Source: Diadophis punctatus similis
Taxonomy: Eukaryota > Chordata > Lepidosauria > Squamata > Dipsadidae
Direction: 5' to 3'
DNA length: 64,000 nt
Assembly: GCA_023053685.1 (NCBI GenBank)
Contig: JALIGW010000005.1
Location: 28,942,501 to 29,006,500, forward strand
Shown here: piece by piece, positions 11,327 through 22,680 of the stretch
How positions within the stretch are numbered: the first letter of the stretch is position 1
Layout of the letters: every line of letters begins with the position of its first letter
Notes under the pieces: generated by a model
The model's input: the letters and a program-made list of their open reading frames with translations, nothing else
Database searches by the model: none
What the model was told of the DNA's origin: nothing
Position numbers and translations under genes: made by a program

Positions 11327-12046
11327 ATCAAAGCATTCATTCAGCTGCAACAGTCCTTGATTTTAAAATAATACAATGAGAAAGAACCACACAAGAATAA
11401 AATTACTGGACAGTGGCCACATAAAGTTTATTATATTTATATTCATCCCCCTCCCCCAACCAACCCCAACAGATGATAAAGATACTACAACCATTTCCTG
11501 AGGTGATTTAGGCTCATTTTGGCTTGATTTAAAAGGTTTATCATAAATTATCAATCTCAAGGGGAGGCTGATGAAAACTGTTCCTTTGGTAGTGCATTCT
11601 ATATCGGTGCTATAGTAATACAGTTATTTGTGCTGGATTAAGATTAGCATTATTTTATCACTGTCTTTTAAGTTTTTTCTCTCTCTGGCATGTGAAATAT
11701 TTAGCTTCATTCTATTCAAACTTGGTTTAGAACAAACTTTCCCAAACTGGTGCTCTTCGGTATAAGTGGATAATAAATCCCTGAATTACTTGTAAATATG
11801 ACCAGTGGAAAATAGAAAGATTTAGTTGAAGAATACTGATCAAAATCTTTCTCCTGTCTCCAAGTATTAAAATTAGTAATGGTCAGACGTCATACACCTA
11901 CATACATTTTTGTGCACACACATGCGTACACATGTGGGCACACACAAACACACAAACACACATATCAATTATCAACAACCATTATTATTACATAACCATT
12001 ATTAATAAATAAATTAGTTTTTCATTTATTAATATTAAAATTAATA
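11327..12046. other. Stretch without a recognised gene
   Basis: AT-rich sequence with short (CA)-rich patches at about 11915-11960. No gene or transposon terminus recognised. Confidence 0.4.
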
Positions 12047-12238
12047 AAGAATCGGCAGAACAACTTGCCTGCAGAAGTTGTGGATACTCGATTGTTCAAG
12101 GTTTTCAAGAAGAGGTTGGGCAACCATTTGTCCAGAATGATACAGGATCTTCTGCTTGAGCAGGGGGTTGAACTAGAAGACCTCCAAACTCCCTTCCAAC
12201 CTTGTTATTATTTTACACACACACACACGCACACACCC
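12047..12238 (+). mobile_element. CR1 LINE 3' end with CA-rich tail
   Basis: The segment AACTTGCCTGCAGAAGTTG through GGTTGAACTAGAAGACCTCC matches the 3' terminal region of the CR1 at 31985-33160 and at 54062-54314. Here the usual ATTCT array is replaced by TTATTATTTT and a short (AC)n run at 12217-12238. Only the last part of ORF2 and the 3' UTR remain. Confidence 0.8.
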
Positions 12239-12973
12239 CTATACGCACATATATATGTGGCTGTATGTACACAGACATATGCAAATAAGTGTAGATACAT
12301 ATCTTTCATTTATATCTTTGTTGTTTTCTCCCCTCTTGAGATTATTTTAGATTTATTGCTCTTAATTTTTAAAAGCCAAGTGTATCTAGTGTTCTTATTA
12401 CTCCTAATTAATGTGAGAATAAAGAATCAGAGGGTATTCCTCCAATGAGTTGTTTTTGAAGAGTGACAAATTAATCCCCTTGGATATGGCTAAAGCCAGG
12501 AAAGATCTCCTCTGTTTTGTTTCCTTAATAAATTGCAGCAATTAGTTGTGCACAACTCAAGGTCTTACTGTTCTAATACCTGTTCTCATTTTCTTTATTC
12601 TTTTTGCATGCTTCTTGAAAGCCACAAGTTTTCCGATAAATTAATGAATGAATAAATAGAGAGATATTTGCCATAACTCAAATAATAATGTTAGGTCTTA
12701 AATCACTTTCAATACCTGTAGTCAATTTATTCAAAAGTCTGTTTACAGATTAGGAATTTTTTATTTAATTCTTTTTCTGCTTCATAACATTTTAGGAGAG
12801 GGGACCACATCTATCATCTTCTTCCATTATAACTACGTTACAATTGTCCCACTCTTTTTTTTTACCCCTGCCACAAATAATCCATTGTACAATGAGGCCA
12901 GAATAATCATAATAAGATGATAAAGTCAGTAATGTGTATGTGTGTCTATACACACAGGCATTCATGCACGCAG

Positions 12974-12974
<1 letters not shown>

Positions 12975-13023
<49 letters not shown>
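12975..13023. repeat. (CA)n dinucleotide microsatellite
   Basis: About 24 uninterrupted CA units. The 75-codon open frame on the minus strand that reads CVCVCV is a by-product of the repeat. Confidence 0.97.
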
Positions 13024-13025
<2 letters not shown>

Positions 13026-13479
13026 TAAAGTCTTAGCTTACCCCCCAAAAAACCAGTCCAGATGGTAGGTTAATGGATTATAACTTTCAATGATCCAGCA
13101 TTGCCTTCTTGGTGTACTGCAAAGAAATAATGAACGCTTTCATTTGGCATGCCTAGAAATACATTTTGATTTTCTGATCTACTACAGGTATGTTTTATCA
13201 TTTATGAAATAAATGGTTAATACAAACAAGGCTGATTGTTTCAATATACAGTGATCCATTTTGCGTGATCTTTTGGCTTTCATATGCCTTTCCCCGTGTT
13301 GAATCCATCGCTTATTTAACAATTGTATCTGTATGCTGTTTATAGACCCCCTTATCATAAGAATGGATAGGGTTTAGTGATTTCTGACTTAAGAAAACAA
13401 CTTGCAAAGCCAGTGGTGCTAAAGAGGTGACTGACAGATATGCAGCCAAACACCTCCCCCACCCTGACTGAAGAAGAAG

Positions 13480-14240
13480 AAGCAAGGTAGATTGAAGTGC
13501 CAAACAGTTATCGCTTTATTTCCTCCTGGGTGCAAAAAGTGGGGGGGGGACACACTTATTGTGGCAGAGATGAACTCAGTTCAAAGTGTTAACCTGTTTG
13601 CTGCGTTCAATCTGTCTGGCAGGGCGCTCCAAGCCAAAGTGATGATTTGCTGCCTGCTGGCTCATGTTTGCCTTCAACTTTCAGATGCTTGCCACTGCCC
13701 GGCACCTGAAATGCTAGAATTTTAATTATCTTTGAAAAGGGGATGGTTCTGCAACCACTTCAGACAGTTTTCTATTAACGTTTGACAAGATCTCAAAGCA
13801 ATTGAAACATATTTAATGAGATTACAACATTAGATTGGGGTCTTGAGAATTTCTGATCAAATTCCAGTTTGCCTAATTAATGCATTCCAGCACCTACTTA
13901 ACTAGATTCATAACAACAAATCATTTTGAGCTATCTCCAGTGAGATGCACCCTGCCTAGACAGTGGGTAATGGATAAATGCATATATGTTTATGTTATTT
14001 CAGTGGAAATCCATGTGCCTGATGGTAATGAATTGAAGGTTAAGTGACAATTTCTCTTCACAGCCACTCATGTCTTACACCCTGTGAACAGAAAACTGGA
14101 TTAACCTTTAATTACCCCCAGTGACCTCTCAACCCTAAAACAACATTACCACTCCTATCCAGAGTATTTGCATATACTATTTTAATGAGAGAAACATCTG
14201 TTTGCATATTTGGTTTTTCTTATATTATGCAGATGAGCTG
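13480..14240. other. Repeat-free island with homeodomain/POU-like words; possible conserved element
   Basis: No transposon was recognised for about 760 bp. The stretch contains CTAATTAATGCATTCC, CCTTTAATTACCCC, two ATTTGCATAT-type octamer-like words near 14166 and 14201, and GTAATGAATTGAAGG. Such composition is typical of vertebrate conserved non-coding elements near developmental genes. The open frame 13492-13725 has no recognisable domain. The role is inferred, not shown. Confidence 0.3.
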
Positions 14241-14683
14241 GCATTGGGCATAGCATAAACAATTGTGGGAAGATCTGTTTCTGACTCCCTCCCTCTCAGA
14301 ATTGGGTGGGGTATTTTTTTTTCCAAGTGGTGGTAGAAAATTGGTGCCCCTCCCCATCTTGCTGATGAAGTCTGACTTGTATTCATTAGAACAAGAACAG
14401 TGCCAACAGCATTACATACAATGCATAATGCACAGCTGCTATGTGATCCCAATGGCAAGCAAAACACTATTCTGCATTCCAACCCTGGATACACATATAG
14501 AGATTATGTCTTGATGTGGCTGTAGTTCACTGTTTTTTTCATTCATAAGCAGACTTCCCTTTTCATGCAGGTTTTTTTTTTCCACATTCTCCATCAAAAA
14601 GTCTGAAGTAGTTAGCGGGAACGTTTCTAAACTCTGCATATATGTTACAAGGCTTATAGCTTAGTTTGAGACATAGTTCTATT

Positions 14684-14995
14684 CAGGGGTGGGTTCCTGC
14701 CAGTACGCTCTTACCTGTTGGTCTCCGCAGAACCGAAGAAGCCGGTGGTGTTCGCGGCGCGGGGCTTCTCCCGCCCGCTTTCTCCCGCCCACCTGGACGC
14801 CGCCATTTGCGTTCTTTTGCCCTCTGCGCAAGCAGAACGCTTTGCGCATGCACAGAGGGCAAAAGAACGCAAATGGCAGCGTCTAGGCGGGCGGGAGAAA
14901 GCAGGCGGGGGAAGCCCCGCGCCACAAATGCCACCGGCTTCTTCGGTTCTGTGGCGACCAACAGGTAAGAGCGTACCGGCAGGAACCCACCCCTG
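14684..14995. mobile_element. hAT-type MITE forming a 312-bp near-perfect palindrome
   Basis: Flanked by a perfect octamer GTTCTATT (14676-14683 and 14996-15003). The ends are CAGGGGTGGGTTCCTGCC and GGCAGGAACCCACCCCTG. The two halves are complementary along almost their whole length and meet near 14830-14850 around a GCGCAAGCAGAACGCTTTGC centre. Overlapping open frames on both strands are a consequence of GC-rich inverted symmetry and not genes. Confidence 0.95.
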
Positions 14996-15003
14996 GTTCT
15001 ATT

Positions 15004-15918
15004 CCATAAATGTGAGGTTGCGGTGTGTTGGGCTTCCTGGGTTAACCAGACAGGAAACATGGCTAGATGAGATGAATCTACTTTAGGCTACATTATTAAC
15101 AGAATCTTGCCAAGTGTGAAGGTATAAACTTCCTATCTCAACTTTTAACTTCTTGCTCTATTAAGATGGTATTTTCTTAGGCTTTTTCCCCCCCCCGACC
15201 ATTAAGCAACTGGGAGTTCCTCCCTCCCATGTCTGATTTCTGCTTCCTAGGCAGTAACTCTTCTCCCATTTCCTCAAGGTCATCCATGCATTCCATTATA
15301 TTGTGTTCAGTGTAAATGCATGCATTCCATTACATTGTGTTCTACTTCCAGGAACCCACTACCTATTTCTAATACGTGTCATAGAAAATAAATTCTCTTT
15401 TCTTACCCTTATCTGCTTTGAATACCAACCCAGGATTTGGGATGCTGTCATTTTGCATTTGGTGAAGTGATTCCCATCCATTTGTTATTTGTCTTTTATA
15501 TTTCAAAAGATTTTCTATCTGCTTTTAAAATTATATCCTTGTTTCCTCAGAAATAAGATCCTGACTTATATATTTTTTGAACCCTGAAATAAGCGCTTGG
15601 CCTTATTGCCATGCACTCAAAAGCCCGATTGAGCTTATTATCAGGGGATGTCTTATTTTGGGGGAAACAGGTTATTACAGAGGCTTTTACACACTGTTAT
15701 TTTAATTCTTCATTAGAAAAATATTCTCTGCTCCTTCTAAAACTCGCCCAATTATTACCAGAGCACAAGATGTGACAGGATGTTTAGGGACTGCATGCTG
15801 AAGGTTAGTAGATCTTCATTTTTTGAAATAGTGATGGGAACAACTTAGTGTAGTGTGAAGATCCAATCAGGTGACTCTTGATCAGCCAACTGGTAAAGCT
15901 AAAAATCTACTGGATGTA
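15004..15918. other. Stretch without a recognised gene
   Basis: Contains a direct repeat of TGCATTCCATTA-TTGTGTTC near 15287-15342 and a C-rich run at 15188-15197. No coding or transposon signature recognised. Confidence 0.4.
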
Positions 15919-16292
15919 CAGGCAGTCCTTGACCTATGACCACAATTGAGCCCAAAATTTTTGTTGCTAAGTGAGACAGCTGTTGAATGAATTTTGCCCC
16001 ATTTTATGACCTTTTTGCCGCCATTAAACGAATCAGTGCAGTTGTTAAGTTAGTAACACAGTTAAGTGAATCTGACCCATTGACTTTGTCAGAAGGTCAC
16101 AAAAGGTGACCCTGGGACACTGCAACCATCATAAATATGAACCAGTTGCCAAGCATCTGAATTCTGATCATGTGAACGTGGGGATTCTGCAACTGTTATA
16201 AGTGTAAAAAACAGCCACAAGTCACTTTTTTCTGTGCCATTGTAACTCCAAAATGGTCACTAAATGAATTGTTATAAATCGAGGCCTACCTC
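15919..16292. mobile_element. Tigger/mariner-like MITE, copy 1
   Basis: The element starts CAGGCAGTCCTTGACCTATG and ends with an imperfect inverted terminus (TAAATCGAGGCCTACCTC), flanked by TA. The interior carries TTGTTAAGTTAGTAACACA-like motifs shared with 48189-49370. The TA duplication and CAGGCAGTCC end fit non-autonomous pogo/Tigger-type mariner elements. No transposase frame remains. Confidence 0.75.
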
Positions 16293-16315
16293 TAATGCTG
16301 TTGCTACAGCTAGAC

Positions 16316-16679
16316 CAGGAGTGTCAAATTCGATTTCATTGACAGCCGCATCAGGGTTGTGTTTGACCTTGGGGGGGCAGGTGGGCATGGCCAGGGTGGG
16401 AGTGGCTAGCTTGACGTGACTCATGTTGGAGGCACCTGTGGTGGTTTGAGCGCTCTGCCAGTGAAAACCGAGCTCTCTTTTCACTGGCAGAGAGTTGCGG
16501 GAGGCCATCGCAGCTGAAAATGGAGCTCGGGAGGGCCACGCATGCCCTCCCGAGTTCCATTTTTGCTGTCAGAGGCACTGTGAGTCGGTCCTTCGCTGTT
16601 TCCAGGGACGCCCCGCAGGTCAGATCTAAGCACTCCATGGGCCGGATCCTGCCCCCGGGCCTTGAGTTTCACACCCCTG
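16316..16679. mobile_element. hAT-type MITE, GGGTGTCAAACT family, long form
   Basis: Ends CAGGAGTGTCAAATTCG and TTGAGTTTCACACCCCTG. Flanks AGCTAGAC and AGCTAGAT agree at 7 of 8 positions. The body (GCCGCATCAGGGTTGTGTTT, then GGGGGCAGGTGGGCATGGCC) matches the copy at 51772-52124. Non-autonomous. Confidence 0.88.
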
Positions 16680-16687
16680 AGCTAGAT

Positions 16688-17960
16688 GATGATGATATTA
16701 ATACCTTAGATATAACTATTGGCTACAATGTTAATATTAAAAATAAGATGACAATTTTCATTGCACAACATTAGTAAAGTAAATGAATATTGTGTCCCTA
16801 ACTTTCTAAATAGTTAGACTATAGATCCACACTTTCTGATAATTATTAGGATGGGGGTTGCAGTCCAACCACAGAGACAAAAAAGTTTATTCATTTTATT
16901 TTTAAAAGGCTTAAACATCATGCATCTTTTAAACTCAACTCCAACATTTCCTGAGTTAAAATATGAATTGTGAGAAAAAATTGTGAGAATTGTGAGAAAA
17001 GAATCATACTTCTGTTGATGAGTGCAAACCCCTTACACATTAATTTCTTTATGTCTGTTTCAATCAAGCGAAGATTTCTTAATTATAGAATGTGTTTATG
17101 TGCATTTTCTAAAATGATTTAAGGAAAACATCTAGAACACTACGCAATTAATTAAGCTGCTTTTCAATTTATTTATTCAATTTATATCCTGATATTAGAT
17201 TTAGAACCATATTTGGAGCAGAATGACCTCAAGGCCATAGCCTTGCAACTATCATTACTTGAGTTTGCAACTTCTTGAAAGGGGAGAATGTGAGGAGGAA
17301 GAAAGTAAAGAATGAACTTCATTGAACGTAATTTAGTCGTGACTGAAGTCCCTTTGACATAAAATGTTTATTCTGCTCTAGAAGCTTTGCACCAGTGTTA
17401 TCATTTTGGCTCAGATAATTTATTCCTGGCTCAGCTGTGATATATGCTGCAAGTAGAATAACAAAAGAGGTAATCATTTCATTTTCAACACAGAAGTTCT
17501 GCAAAGCTTGTGGATAATGCAGAAACTCTTGTTCTGCCCAATCTCTCTTTTCCCTGATCTTTCTCATCAAGTTCCATATTCCTGTTTATAGACAGTTTAA
17601 GTAATGCTTCTCTCTAACCCTCCCCCCCCAGTCTAACTGCTTATTATCAGGTGGGGGTAGAGTAAATGGTTGCAAAACTGTAACCTGCTCTTTTTACTTT
17701 ATAGCTTTCAAGAAGATAGTAATTGTACCAGTTAGCTTTGCAGTAACTGCAAGAAAAGCTTTTCTTCATAAGAACTAATCAGCATTTCGAGTCCCCCCCT
17801 CCCAAAATGATCAAATATATTCAATGTGGATTAAGTATGTGGACGGGGAGATTTTGTTATAGTATGTCAGGGGATAGGATACAGATTGAATAACAATTTT
17901 TCACACTCCTATTGGCCAACTGGAGACGAGGACATGAACACCAATGAAGTTCCCTATACA
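16688..17960. other. Stretch without a recognised gene or repeat
   Basis: AT-rich DNA with the open frame 17319-17570 on the minus strand, which has no recognisable domain. A C-rich run lies at 17624-17631. No assignment is made. Confidence 0.4.
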
Positions 17961-17961
17961 T

Positions 17962-18257
17962 ATGTTCAAAGGATTTTGAAGTGTTCAAATTGTTTTTATC
18001 AAAAACTGAGATGCAGAAATGGTACGGTGTAAAAGTATCCCTAATTAAGTCCTATTGATTTTAATGAGGCTTTTCTATTTAGGGCAACATCTTGATCCAA
18101 TGCATTGCTAGATGTAGTCATACGTAGAACAGTCTTATTAAAATCAGTGGGACTTAATTAGGGGTACTTTTACATCATACCATTTCTGTACCTTGATTTT
18201 TGATAACACAATTTGAAGCTGGGTACACTTCAAAATCCTTTACTTCATTTTGAACAT
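17962..18257. repeat. Foldback repeat with ~100-bp arms
   Basis: The left arm (about 17962-18073) and right arm (about 18137-18257) are inverted copies: AAAGGATTTTGAAGTGT with ACACTTCAAAATCCTTT, and CCCTAATTAAGTCCTATTGA with CAGTGGGACTTAATTAGGGG. They are separated by about 65 bp. Arms differ by several substitutions and small indels, so the structure is older than the 53415 palindrome. It may be a MITE; no target duplication is evident and the family is not recognised. Confidence 0.75.
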
Positions 18258-18261
18258 TCCA

Positions 18262-18860
18262 AATTTGTATTTTTTGTATTTTGTATTTGTTTTATTTGTC
18301 AAGCATATATGATTATAAGCAAAGTTTAAACAGTAAAACATGATTGAATATACCGGTATATGTAATATTACAAGCATGAATAAGAGTAAAAGAGTTATGA
18401 ATATATGGGTACATTAGGACAGGAACAGTAGGCAAGATTGTGCGCTTATGCACGCCCCTTACCGACTTCTTAGGAATGGGGTGAGGTCGATGGTAGATAA
18501 TCTGAGGATGAAGTTTTTGGGGTTTGGGGAAGAAACTACTGAGTCAGGTAAAGTGTTCCAGGCATTGACCACTCTGTTGTTGAAGTCGAATTTTTTGCAA
18601 TCAAGTTTGGAGCGGTTTACTATTGTGAGCTCGAGTATTATTGCGGTTAAAGCTGAAGTAGTCGTTAACAGGTAGGACATTGTGGCAGATAATTTTGTGA
18701 GCTACACTTAGGTCAGAATGAAGGCGGCATAGTTCTAAATTTTCAAGTCCCAAAATTCCAAGTCTGGTTTCATAAGGTATTCTGTTGTGAACAGAGGAAT
18801 GTAATACTCTTCTTGTGAAATTACATTTAAGTATATTGCCATATGGAAAGACGTGGATGT
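18262..18860 (-). mobile_element. Non-LTR LINE, ORF2 C-terminus and 3' UTR
   Basis: On the minus strand 18680-18459 encodes FNNRVVNAWNTLPDSVVSSP and LRLSTIDLTPFLRSR, the terminal signature of a CR1/L2-group non-LTR reverse transcriptase ORF. Further upstream coding is broken by stops (FWDLKI*NYAAFILT*V). The 3' UTR includes AAGGGGCGTGCATAAGCGC and ends near a TGACAAATAAAAC stretch. Two more copies lie at 21637 (plus) and 42345 (minus). It is 5'-truncated and inactive. Confidence 0.72.
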
Positions 18861-19090
18861 CTCTGATGAAGAATTATTAGTGGAATGAGAATACAGAATA
18901 GCTCAACCATACAGTAATTTTGGATCCAATGGAGAATTGTAACACGATCCCTTGCTTTATGCATACCATAAGCTATGCAAGTGGCTACCAAGGAAAATTA
19001 AAATCTATTTTAATTTTGACATAACTTGTTTTACCTTTAGGAAATTGAAATGTAGCATACACAAAGATTTTTCTATCATGCCTCAAATGT

Positions 19091-19175
19091 TTTCCTTCCT
19101 TCCTTCCTTCCTTCCTTCCTTCCTTCCTTCCTTCCTTCCTTCCTTCCCTTCCCTTCCTTCCTCCCTCCCTCCCCC

Positions 19176-19262
<87 letters not shown>

Positions 19263-19305
19263 TTCCTTTCCTTTCCTTTCCTTTCCTTTCCTTTCCTTTC
19301 CTTTC

Positions 19306-19376
<71 letters not shown>

Positions 19377-19390
19377 TTTCTTCTTTTTTT
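19091..19390. repeat. 300-bp polypyrimidine tract of tetra/pentamer blocks
   Basis: Four blocks follow one another: (TTCC)n to about 19147, mixed C-rich TCCC to 19176, (TTTC)n to about 19262, (TTTCC)n to about 19307, then (TTTC)n to about 19377. Only pyrimidines occur over nearly 290 bp on the plus strand. Lysine/glutamate-rich and Phe/Leu/Ser-rich open frames across it are by-products. Such mirror-type tracts can form triplex DNA and are prone to length change. Confidence 0.97.
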
Positions 19391-19599
19391 CTATACAATC
19401 CAGAGAAGAAAAATCTGGTGATAATAAATGCATAGTTCTGCCAATATTTCGATCATTTTACTAACGGATCAAAGCGTTGCAAACATTTTATAAATAGGTC
19501 AATTATCTTTAAAGCTTATTTTTTTCTGACTATTTTCACTGCAAAGTCATTCTTTTTCTAATGTTAATTTCTCTTGCAGTTCCACATTTCTTATGTAAA

Positions 19600-20640
19600 T
19601 TAACAAGGTAGTTTAACCATCATAGTCTCACAGTAAAATACTCATACTGCAGATGTTTTGCAATAATTTTAAAGTTAAAAGCTAATATGAGCTAAACAAT
19701 GAAAGAGTAAAAAGAAAAATTAGAAAGTGCAGAAAAGAAAAAATAGAAAGAAAAATAGAAAAGAAAAAAATATAGTAAAGAAAAAGAAAAGAAATATATA
19801 AAGTTGTAACTTCTCCTTTTGTCAGAACAAGTATAAATATTTTAGTAAATTATCAGCCCCTCCTAAAATATAACAGATGACCTCTTGTTCCCATATCCCA
19901 TGTCTTATCTGTAAAAAAAAACAACCCTTTAATATCGTGTCACTCAGTCCTAGTCAGTAAAAGTCCATTAAGAGTTAACATGAATAGCAACATATTTATT
20001 TTAACGTTGATCATATGAACCAATTTTATATTCCTCCCCATTACTTTTAACAATCTTGGTCTTTAATTCCTTCAAAAAATGTCCTACAACGTGAAATCTT
20101 TTTCTTTTTTCTTTGTCTCTGCTCATAAAATCCTTAAACTTTAATAGGTCTCTTTTGTAAACCCAATCTGGGAATGTTATCCAAGTCACTCTTCTGGTTT
20201 ATTATTTATATGGTCATAAGACAGCAGCTGATTTCATTTATATATCCATATACCATCTTTTTCCATATCATTATTGTAGCCTGTCATTTTAAATACATCT
20301 TCAAATCAATTTTAGTCTTGCCTGGTAGAACTTGTTCCTCTTCAATAACATCATTTGCATACAATCTATCTATAATAGCAGACATTCTTAAAATTAACTT
20401 CTGTGTCCATTTTTTCACAAATATCCTTACACACATCTAATATTGAACTATTTTAATTAATAAGAGTTAGAAAGATGAGTTTAAATGTAATTCTTGAATT
20501 GTAAGCTTCAGTTTCTTCTGGTTCCTTCTAGTGTCCAATCTTTAAACTCCAATCCCATCATTTTTAAGTTGTTTTCCATGGGAAAGATTCTTATAATTAA
20601 TTTAAAATCTTATTTCAAATCCCTCTGGACCCTGAGTCTG
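19600..20640 (-). mobile_element. Possible reverse-strand LINE (L1-like) relic
   Basis: The minus strand has broken coding-like segments, the longest 20189-20001 (KRKRFHVVGHFLKELKTK), followed downstream by an A/G-rich region (AAAAGAAAAAGAAAG on the plus strand at 19700-19800). Layout and charge pattern recall a decayed L1-type ORF region, but no diagnostic reverse transcriptase motif is visible. It could equally be unrelated AT-rich DNA. Confidence 0.3.
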
Positions 20641-20718
20641 TGTATAACTTTCTAAAAACAACATTTTACTATCCTTTGTTGACACAACCCCCTGAACAGT
20701 ATAAAAATTAATTGTAAT

Positions 20719-20790
20719 TTTGTTTGTTTGTTTGTTTGTTTGTTTGTTCGTTCATTCATTCATTCATTTATTCATTCATTCATTCATTTT
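20719..20790. repeat. (TTTG)n then (TTCA)n microsatellite
   Basis: TTTG units pass through a GTTCG transition into ATTC units, about 70 bp in total. Confidence 0.9.
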
Positions 20791-20898
20791 ATATGCTGTC
20801 CATCTCATTTTGAAAAGTGACTCATATTTACATTCCCTGCTCTTCTCCCTGTAAAAACTGATGATGAATCTTGAACTTCTCTAATTTATAGTCTAGGC

Positions 20899-21031
20899 CA
20901 GGGGTGTCAAAGTGGTGGCCCATGGGCTGGATGCATCACATGCATGTCACGCCCACCCTAGCTCCATGAAGGGAAAAACATCATGAAATGTCATGTGACG
21001 GCAACGTGACGCCACAAGTTTGACACCCATG
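20899..21031. mobile_element. hAT-type MITE, GGGTGTCAAACT family, short form
   Basis: Ends CAGGGGTGTCAAAGTGG and AAGTTTGACACCCATG are inverted. Flanks GTCTAGGC and CTCTAGCT share the TCTAG core. The body (TGTCACGCCCACCC, ATGTCATGTGACGGC) resembles the copy at 657-780 more than the long form. Confidence 0.8.
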
Positions 21032-21376
21032 CTCTAGCTAGATGAATAAATAGACACCTATTTAGAAATGGGTGCAGCTACAATATAAATAAATGCAATA
21101 AATATTTTAAAAATATCTATAAATTCTACCAGCACACTAGTTCCCGCTGATCCTGAAAATAATATACTTGAATATTTTTGTGTTGTATCTTTCACAACAG
21201 TTTTTTCCCCTCTCCCTGCTGATGTGCAATCAGTTGCAATATAACCTACAAGGTACAAATCCTAGTTTATTTGCACAAACATGTTCTGGCTTCAAAGATT
21301 TTACCTTTGAATAATTTAACAAATCTCATTAGATTTAGACCATAATATAGTAGTGTATACATTTAAATAGAAAGGT

Positions 21377-21490
21377 TTTTATTTATTTATTTATTTATTT
21401 TATATTCCACCTATATTATTATTATAAACAACTCAAGGTTGTGAACATATCTAATATTCCTTCTTCCTCCTATTTTATGTTTGGAGCCTG
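21377..21490 (-). mobile_element. tRNA-derived SINE, 3' portion only
   Basis: TATTATAAACAACTCAAGGT and the TTCCTTCTTCCTCCTATTTT stretch correspond to the 3' half of the reverse-strand SINE at 39774-40333. The tRNA-like head is missing. Confidence 0.55.
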
Positions 21491-21636
21491 GTAAAACAAG
21501 GATAAGATTTAACATAAAGAGCCTCTTCTGTTTTGAGTTATATGTCAGTTATTTTGAAATATATTTGACCAGTTAAATAGATCTTTGAAAAACTTTTAAA
21601 CAAAAAGTTAAACCCCAAAAACTTTAACCTTAGACT

Positions 21637-21794
21637 GTCTACAGTCGACCTCTCCTCGTTTCTAAGAGGTCTGTAAGGGGCGTGCATAAGCGCACCAGCG
21701 TGCCTACCGTCCCTGTCCTACTGTCCTATTGTCCTCTTTTATGGTTACTTTTTACTTATGTTTATACAAATTACTACTATACATGTTTGACAAA

Positions 21795-21861
<67 letters not shown>

Positions 21862-21862
21862 A
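21637..21862 (+). mobile_element. LINE 3' end with (TAAA)n tail
   Basis: GACTGTCTACAGTCGACCTC through TAAGGGGCGTGCATAAGCGC is the plus-strand equivalent of the 3' ends at 18262-18860 and 42345-42815. It ends in TTTGACAAATAAATAAATAA and a run of about 17 TAAA units to 21862. Only a few codons of ORF2 remain. The tail has evidently expanded into a microsatellite. Confidence 0.8.
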
Positions 21863-22370
21863 AAGGTTCACCAATATTTCTGACTTTTGAAACGATGAAA
21901 TAATCTTTTAGAACAAATCTTGAATGGGACACACATTTTAAAAACACTATTTAAAATATACAGGTTATATGTTTTATATTTTATTTAGTCCCTTTTTCAT
22001 GTGATACATTATAGCATCAGTAAATAAATCTCTGTCTTCAAACAAGCTCATCTTTGAACATTGCAAACATTTGAGATTTAAAGTGTGGAAAAAAAAATCA
22101 CACTTCAGTGAAAGCCCTTCTTTTGTACCTTGACAAAACCCCAGCGTTTTAAAAGTATTTTTAGCCTGCTGGGATTGATCATTCTGCTAATATGGGCAAC
22201 ACCATGGACTCCAATAATTAGTGTAAATTGCCTTTGAATAATAGAGAGCTGGGAACAACTTTTCTTGCTTAATGCTCCTTGCAAGTACATGATGAAGAGT
22301 CATTAATGGGCCTTGGAAAAACAACTAATACCTATAAATCAAAGAAGCAAATCTGTTTTTTTTTAAAATG

Positions 22371-22680
22371 CATTTGTCGGAGAGTGTGAGTTTTAAACTA
22401 AATTGTTAACACTCCTCCCTGCTGTGGGTCATGGATTAGCTAGGGTGGGAGTTTCTTAAAGGATCTTTCACACTGACTAAGGGAGGCAGTGGGTTTCAAA
22501 TACAAGTGTTTGCTTAACCCTAATCCTTACCTTCCTGACCAGCATTGCTCCAAATTTCTCTCTAATTAGGTAAAGAATTAGGAGGTGGATTAATGTGTTA
22601 GGGAGTAAGGATGAAGTGATTAGGTTATCCAGCCTATAACAGTGAAATTCCAGGTACTATGGAATTAATTTCATATTTAA
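22371..22680. other. Repeat-free island rich in GGATTA words; possible conserved element
   Basis: Contains GTCATGGATTAGCTAGG, CTCTAATTAGGTAAAG, GGTGGATTAATGTG and GTGATTAGGTTATCC within 250 bp, the kind of OTX/paired-type site density often seen in vertebrate enhancers. No transposon signature. Function is inferred only from composition. Confidence 0.28.

Noticed and set aside
12792..13019. Cys/Val-rich open frame
   Set aside because: Translation of the (CA)n microsatellite.
14666..15086. Several overlapping 100-125-codon frames on both strands
   Set aside because: They lie in a palindromic GC-rich hAT MITE; mirrored frames on both strands are expected from the symmetry.
19083..19433. Long Lys/Glu/Arg-rich open frames over the polypyrimidine tract
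   Set aside because: They are translations of a simple repeat on opposite strands and frames; no start context, domain or splice evidence.
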